From positions 189,625-253,624 of the forward strand of contig QXVZ01023286.1 of assembly GCA_008931825.1 (NCBI GenBank): 64,000 nt of DNA, given 5' to 3'. How positions within the stretch are numbered: position 1 is the stretch's first letter; each line of letters starts with the position of its first letter. A program made the translations under genes and the position numbers. Positions 22,916 to 33,519 of the stretch are shown here, one piece after another. The notes beneath the pieces are model-generated. The model did no database searches and was not told the DNA's origin. It saw only the letters and a program-made list of their open reading frames with translations. Origin of the DNA: Phallusia fumigata. Its lineage: Eukaryota; Chordata; Ascidiacea; Phlebobranchia; Ascidiidae.

Positions 22916-24181
22916 ATGGATGAAAAGTGTAAAAAGTGGGCGCTTGTGGTGCTAGCCGCAGTTCAATTACTTCTGTGCATTTTCGCGCTCGCTTTCCCAG
23001 AATTGATTGTGGGAAATATATCCAGGTAATTTGGTGGAACCTAAATTTTAACAAACTTTGCACTTAAGATATCACTAAAAATATGATCATTGTGTATTTA
23101 AACATGTCTGATTTGAATAAAAGTCTTTTATAGTCGATACGGTCAGTGATCTGTCAGCATATATGGTGATTGTTTTAACTTACTAAAACCATTCGTGGAC
23201 CACCGTTGTAATACATGTGCTTATGAATCACATGCCAAGGCGGAAAATCCGAAATAACTGCTTGTCTATCGGGGTCAATATTTACATTTCAGAGGCGACG
23301 CAGAGGAGTTTATGGAAGGCCTTCCTGAAAATGTAGAAAACGCAACCCAGATGGTGTATGCAAAAATCGGGTATTTCGAATCTTTTATCAATGGTATTTT
23401 CGATGGTAGCAACCGGGAAGGTGGGCAAAAAAACTTTGTTAAGGTCTACAGACAGAGTGTTCAAAAAGTTACATTTTCGATCGTTTGATTTTGCGCCAAA
23501 TTCAATAATTTTTAAAGCTCTGCTAGCAGTTGTGCTTTCGAAAAGCACATACACATGATAAGCTTCTTAGCTAACTGCTTAGGCGAAGTGTCCACTACGC
23601 GAGGCTTGATTAAACACAAAAACTGTTCACTATATTTATTCAGGGATGGTCGGTATATTCGGATTCGCCCTGCTTTCAACATTATCCTCGTTCTTCACTT
23701 TGCTGTTCTCAATTCAATTGCTGTGTCAGGACACATGCCCTTGTCAGGAGAAGTGCAGAGGGATGCAAATGGATCAGCGAACAGCTCAGCAAATTGGCCA
23801 AAACCAACTTCTCAGCGGGTAACTTAAAAACAAATTCCACATGAAGTTTTTGCATAAAACGCACATATAGACAATGGTTACGAGGTCACTAACAAGGGGC
23901 ACATGCCTGAGCACAATGTAGGCCCTACACCAAAGAAAGAGAAATGAAAGTTTCTGTTTTCAGGTGTTAACGGCATTGCAGTGGCTGCGATGACCGCTTT
24001 TACCGCTGAAGATCTAAACGGAGGAAAAGTTGGAGCAAACGTTTATTTGCAGATTGCTGGAAGCTTCGTTTCCTTTGCATTTCACCTGCTAAAGACAACT
24101 GTAAATAAACAAAACAAAGGTGGGAACGACACAGCCTCTGCTAGACCAAACAATGCCGAACGTGAGGAAACTAACGTTTAA
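22916..24181 (+). pseudogene. Tetraspan-family gene T6, frameshifted in exon 3
   Basis: All four exons are present: 22916-23025, 23293-23420, 23644-23818 and 23964-24181. Exon 3 is 175 bp where every sister has 177 bp. The missing two bases lie in the Cys cluster, at GAGAAGTGCAGAGGG where sisters read GAGAAGTGTGCAAAGGG. Downstream of this the frame shifts. Exon 4 itself is open and conserved (AAMTAFTAEDLNGGKVGANV, tail NNAEREETNV), and all splice sites and the TATA promoter are kept. The lesion is therefore recent, polymorphic or a sequencing error. If the frame were right the product would have about 209 residues. AATAAA at 24241-24246 is the likely poly(A) signal. Confidence 0.8.
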
Positions 24182-25039
24182 GCTTCTAATTTTGTACAGC
24201 ATCGTAGACTTAATGCAGAAATGTAAAAATGCCGTAAAAAAATAAACAGTTATGTGCATTTGGATTCTGATTGTGAAAGTTTGTAAGATTGTAAATATTT
24301 CACCGAACTAGGTTTGATCAAAAGTTTTTAAACTACAGACAGCTTTTAATGTACTCTAAACCGGCCCTTCCAATTCGAATAAGACGTCTATCCATGCAGA
24401 TCCTCGAGTATAGAACATGTTCATGAACATGAACGTCTCGCTAACCTAACAAGTCTTCTTACGCTCATGTAGCTCCAAAATTACACAGCAACTCGATACA
24501 CACTAATAAAATTAAGAAACAAACTACAAACTTCAGCTGCGTCCTTTTAAAACCTGCATTATGAAATATATGATACAAAAGCGCCGATGTGAAGGTAGCA
24601 TCAAGTTAGACTTAAGTTTCTTGGGCCAAGTTTGCGCAAGAGGGAAATGTTGTGCTCCTACTTTCGTAATATATCTCTATGTTATTTCACGCTTGACGAT
24701 CTCCAGATACGCATGATTGCGTCCAGCGTGTTCATTTTTTTGTGACCTTGTTAGTCATTCTATAATACCGCATGGCGGAGGAAACAAAAAACACCTGAAC
24801 AATCAGAAACAGTTGCACAATACAGCCTTGCAACGCACAGCAAAACAAGATCCACAAATGGTAAACAGATGTAAAACAAAGCAGCCAAACCGAAATTGCA
24901 ACAGTCATGTCCATAGCAGCAGCAGAAACACCAAGCCAGATAAACATCTAGACTGTCTATTAATAAATATAAGTCTTGGTGTGAGCTTGAACCAATAACA
25001 AATTGACAAACAAACAAGTACTGTGTATCGCGCAACCTT

Positions 25040-25490
25040 GTGTGAAGAACGAGCTGAGTTTGTTTCTCTCGTGAAAGAAATCATAGCGATCCATTGGCAC
25101 TAATACAATCACCAAGCCGGAAATAGCTGCGCAACGTTTGGACGTTGTGGCGCGAAAATCGTGAAGGGCACAATCGGTGGATCAAGGTAGACCGCGCTAC
25201 AGCTACACCGTAATTACCAGGCGTTATGTAACGGGGGCTCACAAGAGAGCGAGTTTTGGCGCATTGTGAGAATTTCGATTCGGGGTATAGTTGGTGGGAT
25301 CGGCCGAGGGGGCTCCTCTACTGCCACTCGTTCTAGGTAATAAAGTGGGGTTCGACAGGAAAAGAAACCCTGTCGGACAGTTTCAAGACGCCGAAGGGGG
25401 CTGTGCAAAAACAAAATACGAAAAGCTGATCAGTATTACAATAACTGCAAGTTTTCTTTACATTCTACGTCTACGACATGACGTCCATTT
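25040..25490. other. GC-richer segment found only in this copy
   Basis: This stretch is absent from the paired segment at 33840-33860 and is visibly richer in GC than its surroundings (for example GGGATCGGCCGAGGGGGCTC). It may be an inserted mobile-element fragment, but I see no terminal repeats, no clear target duplication and no recognisable protein, so no family is assigned. Confidence 0.3.
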
Positions 25491-27518
25491 TACTTACTAG
25501 GCCTTTAGTTCCGAAACTGGCCTCCTTAAAAGTGAAACTAGTTCTACTGGCCCTAAATGTCGTTTCTGTGTGAGCACCTCCCTTGCGCCTTTTAGGTGCT
25601 GCCTTTACGCGGTCACTACAGATTCAAGTACCACTTGCAAATTTTCCAAACAATGACGGCCAAAAAAGTCACAAATGATTAGACACACCTACTGTCCGAG
25701 CAAGGGTAATAGGCCACTAGATGAACAAAAATTCTTTTGGGCAGTTGCTATACACTCGCATAAACCATAGACGAGATTAGTTTTTATCCACTAATACAGC
25801 GGGTACTGTAAACAGTATCCATAAAATTATCTTGTCATATTTCATCGTCAGGGACAATACTTTTAGAAATAGAACGTTGGACTGGGTCAGAAATAACTTC
25901 TCCTGTCAATCCGATTATGTTTCCTTTGTACAGCAAGTTGTCATCCTGCATTTGCTTATATGTCAGTAAAGAATACAATCACATGGTTACTAATTTATGG
26001 CAACCGGAAATGTACTGATACAGTTTGATACACACTTAAAATCAGATTGCACATTTAGGATCATTACTGCAACCTTTATTATTTATAACTGTTTGCTGTT
26101 TACAAACCTGCAAATGTTTATGTTACAGTTGTAGAACCACAAAAAAATGATCCATTAGGTCTGCATTACAGCAAGATGTCAAGATGGTAAACGACATTCA
26201 TCATTACTATCAGCCAGAATTCAAAGGTCTTGATAGAACAAACAACATGATTGACTTATTTTTGCATCGTTAACTTTTGCAACTTATTGTTGTGACACAC
26301 AAACATAAAAAATCCAAAAAGTTGTTTTACCTTAAATTTAGTTAGAAAATAGGCTTTACTCACTCCCAGATTACATTTTTGTGAAAACAGATTCAAGCGA
26401 CTCTTTTAATGCTGAAAGTTGCCTGGGTTAGGACTCTGGAAAGAACCACTTAACAAAATAAAGAGCTAATATGAATGCAAATCTAATCTGTGGCACACAT
26501 GGTTGTACCTGTTATAAAGCTTCATGATTGTTATGTCCAATCATTTTGCTAAAGATGAAGGTGTAGGGTCCACATAAATGATAAATGCCAATTTCCTGAA
26601 AAAATATTTCAATGATAATAAAACCAAATGTAATTTTTAGTTTAAACGGAGCACTGAACACCACCAAAATGACTTATCTGTCACATTTTGTGTATGCACA
26701 CTGACTTACCCAAAAATCAAACAAAACGAAACATTAGACCAAATATAGTGTATTCTGTAGCTGCAGAAACTCAACTTTTAACAAATCCAGGCTATTTTGC
26801 GATCTACATATTTAAGAGGCCAGTTTATTAAATTAAATGTTGGCAATATACAGAATTCGAGCAGCCAGCAACAGTCAATTGTATCGTCATTTTCTTAAAA
26901 TTCAAATTACACATCAAACAGTAAAAAGATTTTACAATTCTAATTCAAATGACTTGTCTAGATTTAATGTCAATATATTTCCAAAAGACTCACCTTTAAA
27001 TAAAGTGGTTGTTTCAGTACAAACTGTTTTTGATATTGCACATTGTCAAGAGTCGTTGCAAAGTTTTTGGGTTTTTTTACTTCTCCTTAATGTTAAAATT
27101 TATGTATTGGCGAAAAATTTGCATTCAATTAAGTCAATCTTCTTTCAACAAAATTTAAATATCTAAAGTGAAGTAAATTGGATAAAAGGTTACATCAGAA
27201 CATATCAGATCATAAAATATGTAATTAATACATCTTAGAAATATGTAATACAAAAATAAAAATGTAATTAATACATCTTATTACATTGTTAAAACAAAAG
27301 CAGTCAGGCACTTAACTACATAGGTTCCAATTTTAAATTGTAAAGTTTTTTTGGGGGGCAGCTTTAAAAAGCTTGCCAACAGTGTTATCGTAACAATTTT
27401 TTTAACTAAGAACATGATGATTTGGATATATCAGATAGTGGTACTAGTCAACCCAGATTAAAGCAACCAAATAAAAAACTGTTGCTAGTGATCAAGATTG
27501 TCCATAATAATAACTTAC

Positions 27519-27845
27519 CACCACAGATATATTTCATAAGATGTCCACTGCACCTTTCTACAGACAATCAAATAACAGGTACAAACATTCAAAGTGGATT
27601 ATTGAATCATCACATTCAAATTTTCCATTTATATTAGGTTGTCCAATATAAATTAGGCGACATAAAAAGATCCAGCGGATATCATAAGACACCATTTGTG
27701 TAGCTATTTGGTGGGAACCTTTGCAGCATCAGCAAAAAATTGAATGCATCATTGATCATCCAATTTGTTTCCCATGGCAAAAAATGTTGCTCCGTCAGGT
27801 TTGTGTTGGTCATTGTAATCCCACAGTGGAGCTAAATTAAACAGT
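27519..27845 (-). pseudogene. Relic exons of an unidentified minus-strand gene
   Basis: On the minus strand, bases 27845-27706 read LFNLAPLWDYNDQHKPDGAT and, after a one-base shift, FLPWETNWMINDAF then NFFADAAKV. The copy at 36160-36012 reads LFNLALLWDCNELHKPDEAQ, then FLPW and INDAFDFFAKTAKV in one frame. Bases 27557-27519 form a 39-bp exon-like piece bounded by AG and GTAAGTT and reading KVQWTSYEIYLWW; the partner at 35813-35779 reads VQWTSIEINLWW. Amino-acid similarity with splice-like borders suggests a decayed gene. I do not recognise it. Confidence 0.4.
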
Positions 27846-28560
27846 AGAATGGTTAAGTTGCAAAACGTAACGTATGCCAGTAATACTTTGATTTATCTAA
27901 GCCCAGAGGTAAAACAAAGAACATGCTATGGATCAGGCAACTAGTATGCAATATAAGAAAGATTTAAGTTTACACACATACACACACTACAACACCATTG
28001 TCATTTCGGCGAGTAACGACTGATCAAATCAAGCAGAACGAAAACTAATACCTCATTTTTTTTAATTTGGGTTTATTTTAAATGTAGCGTTTTACAGGGG
28101 TTTTGCAGCAACTAGATGTGGTCATTGAACGCTTGACTATCACTTCATTTAATTTTTAAAATGCTGATTTTTAAAAACTGCTGTTCAACAGTGCCTTTTG
28201 CATCAATACATTCAAGACCTTCAAATCAGTTAAAAAAATTGGTCACAGTTGATAAAAGTTTTAATCCTCTTTATTGATGAAACACGTTAAAGTTACAACC
28301 TATAATGTGTACAAGGCTGTTAAGACCACGGTAAATGCTAATGTGAGTATTATGAAGATTTTCTGTTACGTTCCGAGTTTTATTAGGCATAAACCACGTC
28401 AGAAGTTGTTTATTTATGTCTGATTCAAAAAAATCAATCGATTAGAACAGATACTTACCGGAAAAACTAACACACCAACATTGCAACAAAATACATAGAA
28501 ACAACAATCGTTAAAGTGTTCCCCCTAGGAAGTTTACGACCAGCAAACTAAAAGCTTACT

Positions 28561-30360
28561 TGCATAAACACATGTTCAAATCACGACGTGCGAGACAAAA
28601 ACAACAAATACAACACCAACAGTCTTCCCAAACATATAGCCCCCGTTCATTTATAGACTCAATCGCCCAACCGCCGGGGAGGGCGGACACAGCGATAGTT
28701 CAGATTGAACAATCGGCACATACAGTATTGTCGCTCTCCAGTTCATCCTCTACATGAATCGCGTCAAGATTTTAGTCACAGTTAATAGCTTGTTTGAATC
28801 TTTTACATCAGTGGAACACGTTAAAGTTACAACTTAAAATGTGCAGATGACTGTGACGACCCCCGTATGTACGGAATTTTTCAGGTATTGGGGAAAATTA
28901 AACCAAGGAAAAATCATGGTCCAATGTTATCAATATCCTGTCAATTCTATCTGCTATAATCTGTGTCTGGATATGAGAGAGCCGCCACTTCCACCTGCAT
29001 GTGTTTGTCATGCGGGAAATGACAAAAAGCACAATTGTGCGTAACATGTGCTGTATTGCTCTGTGTGCCCACGCCGGATATTTGCATTTTCTCACTTCCT
29101 TAGGTTTGTGATTTTCTACCTTGTGCAGCAGAAAAATTCCACGTAGGCATCTACCTGCAACACAGTGGCGGCTCGTGTATAAGCACTGTGGAACTGCAGC
29201 ACCCCTTATTTTTTCTTGATATCATCGATAACATTCAATACAATAAGTCCCCTGTTGTTCAAATCTTTCTTTATACTTGTACAAGTATAATATTTAGTGG
29301 TTTTGCTTAATGTCAGTTACCATTACATTTAGCGCACAAAAAGGAATTCACTATGACGTTATAAAGGCCCAGGTCGTGAAAAAAGTACAAAAATGTGCGC
29401 TTCACAGTTCCAGCTTCGCGGTGTTTGGCTGATGTGCGCATGCGCACACAGGTAGCGGAATGCGAGGCTGAAAGGAAGAGAGAGAGAGACGGAGCACTGT
29501 CGTTGCCGCAGTGCCCTTGGATCTTTCCCTAGCATGCTGGGGGAAGGTAGCGTTTTTATTCCGCGTGTATTGTGCTTAAAACCGCTTAACAGTTTAGTTT
29601 TGAATGAATAGATCAATCTTAAACTGTAGGTTATTTAAGTAAAAAAATGTTTGACTTGTTATTTTAGGATTTTATGAAGTTTCTGAAAAAAATTTCCTTT
29701 TGATGCCTGCATAATTGTTTTCTGTTACACAACTTTGAAACAAAGGTAATAAATTTCTGGAGCAGCACCCCCACTATTTTTAGCCACGCGCCGCCACTAT
29801 GCTGCAACAGCGGTGCGGGTAATTTTTTCTCAGTAGTGTAGGCTGCAGCAACATACAAACGTCGGCCAAACTGTGTGGGAATTCAAGGCCAGTTAAAGAA
29901 CCGACAAATATGCCCAGTTAGTTTAGACAAAGATTTAACGTTTTACAGGAAGCCTCTAATGAGCATAATGATTATCAGACACTTGACTACGTCATCGTAT
30001 GTTCTAACGGGTCTACGTCTGATTTTTGAGAATTAACCGCAGTTTGTTATTGTCTCTTAACGCATTAATCGGAAATGTGTCAACAAATAATACCATACGA
30101 GTAGAGGCAAAACAACGGATGGAAACTGGAAATACCACCTAATTAATCGTTAGGCTGAAATACCTGCACAAAGTTATCATGCATTATCATGCGTTGATAA
30201 TTATCTTTAACTCGAAATTTATTACACGGAAAGCTCTTGCGCTGTGACGCGGTTCCTGTTTTTCACCACAAAAGGCTTTATAGATGTTAAAAAAACAAAT
30301 CACATCCAGTGTTGTGTGACTAAAGCTCTGTCATTCAAGGTTAGAATCTGTAAGGTGAAA
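28561..30360. other. Intergenic DNA with hAT MITE and class II 5' flank of T7
   Basis: Bases 28800-29160 are a diverged copy of the 12740-13200 repeat, and the hAT MITE occupies 29163-29801. Downstream, about 30180-30300 carries the class II landmarks TTATTACACGG, CTCTTGCGC and TGTGACGCGG, with TTTATAGA in place of a clean TATA box. Confidence 0.5.
29163..29801. mobile_element. hAT MITE (CAGTGGCGG family), full length
   Basis: This is a 639-bp element flanked by an exact 8-bp duplication, CTGCAACA (29155-29162 and 29802-29809). The left end is CAGTGGCGGCTCGTG and the right end is CACGCGCCGCCACTATG, an inverted match with two extra bases. It is non-coding. It shares the interior (TGATATCATCGATAACATTC) with the element at 20518. 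Confidence 0.88.
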
Positions 30361-32079
30361 ATGGAAAAGTGGGTGCTTTTTGTGTTAGCTGCAATTCAAT
30401 TTGGTCTGTGCTTATTCGCACTCTTTGTACCAGACTTGATTGTTGGAACAATGTCCAGGTAATCTGGTAGTACCTAGATACAAAAAATATTAGACTATCG
30501 AGGATACAATTAAAAAATCTAAATCATGTGTACTTAAGCATGACTGGTCAGTTTATTTGTCCTACATGGTGAATGATTTTCTAGCACACATATTAAAAAT
30601 ACGCCGAAAAGCCTTATTTAAGTCTGTCAAATTGGTCATATTAATGAGTCATGCGCTAATCAGTAAATGAATTGATTATCGGCGTCTACTGTAACAATAC
30701 ATGAACGTATAATGCCAAGGCGGAAAAACACGTGTTTTTCTATCAGTAGTCCTGTTCACATGCATAAATTTACCTCAAAAAGATCTACCCAGTTTCTGCG
30801 AAAGAACAGAAAAAGTGCAAATCGTGTTAATCTCAACAAAGTTACCCGAAAAAATGCCGGGTAAATCTTTAATAGATGCATTTGCGCATAGTTTGTTGCC
30901 CTTTTTGTGCAAATCTTGTTGGTTGGGAACAAAAACATGTAAATAAATATAAACTGCCTGTTAACTTGTGTTTAGGTAATATGACACAACAGGGGTATCT
31001 TAGTTGCATTGTTCTGTTTGTTGTCAAACGGTTGTGGAAGCCTTGAACGCTTTTGAACGTGCATGTAAACAGGCCTAATGTGTTTGTTTCAGAGGCGACG
31101 CAGAGGAATTTATGGAAGCCCTTCCTGAAGAGGTAGAAAACGCAACCCAGATGGTGTATGCAGAAATCGGGTATTTCGAGTCTTTTATCAATGGTTTTTC
31201 CGATGGTAGCAACCGGGAAGGTGGGCAAAAAAACTTGTATGATCGTTGTTAAAAAAATTCCAGTGTTCACAAATGATTCCAAATTTGTACAGTATCGTGT
31301 TAACATAACCCGTTAAAGGCTCATAAAGCTCAGGCCTGGAGTGATTATAGATAGTGATTCCAAAATAAGATCTTGCACCAAAATAAGATCTAGCATTTTC
31401 GACCCTAAGTTTTACGCTAAATTCGCCAGTTGACGAAGCAGTTGAAAAGGGCATAAACACTGATAAAAAACTTCTCAGTTAACTGCTTAAAGTGTCCACT
31501 ATACGAAATTTAAATTGAAGTCAAACAACCGTTTTTTTTTTTCAGGCATGGTCGGTATATTTGGATTCGCCCTGCTTTCAACATTATCCTCGTTTTTCAC
31601 TTTGCTGTTCTCAATTCAATTGCTGTGTCAGGACACATGCCCTTGTCAGGAGAAGTGTGCAAATGGATGCAAATGGATCAGCAAACAGCTTCGCAAATTG
31701 GCCAAAACCAACTTCTCAGCGGGTAACTTAAAACAAATTCCACATGAGCATTAATGAATGAAACACACATATGAACATTGGTTGTGAGGTAACAGTCGAT
31801 AACATGAGCCACATGCCTAAGCACATAGGCCCTGTCACAAAGCAAGGGAAATGAAAGCCTCTGTTTATAGGTGTATCAGGCATTGCGGTGGCTGCGATGA
31901 CTGGTTTTACCGCTGAAGATTTAAACGGAGGAAACGTTGGAGCAAACTTTTATTTGCAGATTGGTGGAAGCTTCGTGTCATTTTTAGTTCACATGGTAAA
32001 GACATGCATAAAAAAAGATGGGAATGCTGCAGCCCCTACTAGACTACACAATGCCGAACATGAGGAAAATCAAGTTTAA
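30361..32079 (+). CDS. Tetraspan-family gene T7, complete, four exons
   Basis: Exons are 30361-30458, 31093-31220, 31546-31722 and 31871-32079; they sum to 612 bp (203 residues) with standard phases. The usual start position (GGTTAGGATGG in sisters) reads GGTTAGAATCTG here, so the first usable ATG is four codons later and the protein starts MEKWVLFVLAAIQFGLCLFA. The loop GDAEEFMEALPEEVENATQ keeps the NAT site. TM2 is followed by CPCQEKCANGC. Exon 4 reads GVSGIAVAAMTGF, AEDLNGGNVGANF, TM4 and the tail HNAEHEENQV. Intron 1 (634 bp) is the longest of the class II genes. The function is unknown. Confidence 0.87.
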
Positions 32080-32879
32080 TCATCTAATTCATTTTTGAAC
32101 AACATCATGGACTTAATGTAGAAATGCAACAATGCCTTAAAAAATAACAAGCTATTTGCATTCAACATGTAAAAATTTGTAAGTTTGTAAACAATCGTTT
32201 ATAATGTGTATATACTGTACTGTCACTTTGTCATCTTTGTAAAAAAGTTTATCTTAGGTCTCAAACCGTTTCGATATTAACAAAAACGCGTGCTACTTAC
32301 TTAAAGTCGATTTTGTGTACTAGTAACCAGTATGCTAACTTTGAATTAGGTTTGATCAAAAACTAAAAACTACTGACAACTTTTAATTTTCTCTGTAAAC
32401 CGGCCCTTCCAATTCGAATAAGACGTCTATACATGCAGACCCTAGAAGATAGAACATGCTCATTAACATGAAGGCTCACTAACATAACAAGTCTTCTTTC
32501 GCACATACACAGGATTTAAATCTAAAACTAGAAGGGTGGCTTTCCCCATATTGCCATTCCATATACACTATCACTCAACTTAAAAATGCATATATATTTA
32601 CCATGTCATTTCACATTGGGTCCTATAGTTACTTCAGCTTATTATAACATGGTTGTTTCTACAAGCAAAACCGCATGGGTCCCCACACANAATGCATATA
32701 TATTTACCATGTCATTTCACATTGGGTCCTATAGTTACTTCAGCTTATTATAACATGGTTGTTTCTACAAGCAAAACCGCATGGGTCCCCACACATGCAA
32801 AGTTGTAGAATATCTAATTTTACATAAATTATATGATGAAAAGACAGAATTGATAATATAACTAACTATGACCCAACCT
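32080..32879. other. T7 3' flank and contig join at N 32690
   Basis: Bases 32340-32520 match the 3' flank of T3 and T6. The 105 bp 32585-32689 are repeated exactly at 32691-32795 across the single N. This is the pattern of two contig ends that overlap but were not merged, so the true genome probably has one copy. Confidence 0.8.
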
Positions 32880-33510
32880 ACAAACTTTAAAAGGCTACTA
32901 TGTTAACTGCCAGGAGTATAAGGTAAAACACAGCAGCAAATTCACCAAAATGACATGTTATGCAAACTGTCTACATGTCATCCAATTCAGACATTTTTTA
33001 ATAACTGACCCATTTTAGGGGGTTATTGGGGTAACTGCTGGGGCTATGGGGTAAAACTTATCAAATATAGCACCACAATGATACGTTATACAAACTATCT
33101 AAATTTCATCCGATTCGGACATTGTTTAACAATTTGACCCATTTTAGGGGGCTAGTGGGGTATGGGTATCTGCTGGGGCCATGGGGTAAAACGCATCAAT
33201 TTTAGCACCACAATGACATGTTATACAAACTGTCCAAATCTCATCCGATTCATAGATTGTTTACAATTTGACCCATTTTAGGGGGCTAGCGGGGTAACCA
33301 TTGGGATATGGGGTCAAACAACACTGATGACACAACTCCATGACCATATCTACTAGCTGTAAAAATGTCATCCAAATCCGCCAAACATTTCATGCTAAAG
33401 TGCATAGATATGGTGCAAGAAAATATTTCACCCTTTTGGGGGTTAGCGGGGTAACTATTGGGGCTATGGAGTCAATAGGAACTAATGACACACCACCATG
33501 AACATATATA
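32880..33510. repeat. Minisatellite, about 130-bp period
   Basis: Four to five units are present. Landmarks are CACCACAATGACATGTTATA, TCATCCGATTCGGACATTG, GACCCATTTTAGGGGGCTAG and GGGGTAACTGCTGGGGC. Spacing between equivalent points is 126-134 bp (for example near 32944, 33070 and 33204). It interrupts the flank module that is continuous downstream of T6. Confidence 0.8.
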
Positions 33511-33519
33511 CCAGTTACG

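Larger units (their letters stand above)
24182..28560. repeat. Long intergenic segment, paired with 33520-36780
   Basis: After the shared 3' flank (24300-24590), bases about 24590-28560 align with 33520-36780. Landmarks are AAGTTTCTTGGGCCAAGT, AACAAAAAACACCTGAACAA, ATTAGACACACCTACTGTCC, CATTCATCATTACTATCAGCC and CCAAAAGACTCACCTTTA. The segment 25040-25490 is absent from the partner. The partner adds a minisatellite just before its start. Relics of an unidentified minus-strand gene occur near 27519-27845. Confidence 0.6.

Noticed and set aside
24732-25035. Hydrophobic minus-strand open frames, one starting MFIWLGVSAAAMDMTVAISV
   Set aside because: The beginning recalls exon 4 (GVSxxAVAAM), but the rest does not match. 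The copy at 33680-33760 does not keep the frame, and the segment is part of a duplicated 3' flank.
26837-27166. 109-codon plus-strand open frame, partner at 35190-35507
   Set aside because: The two frames agree only in patches with compensating shifts, and the DNA is very AT-rich. I treat it as open by chance within a duplicated segment.
32585-32795. Apparent 105-bp tandem duplication
   Set aside because: The copies are exact and separated only by an N, so this is an unmerged contig overlap.
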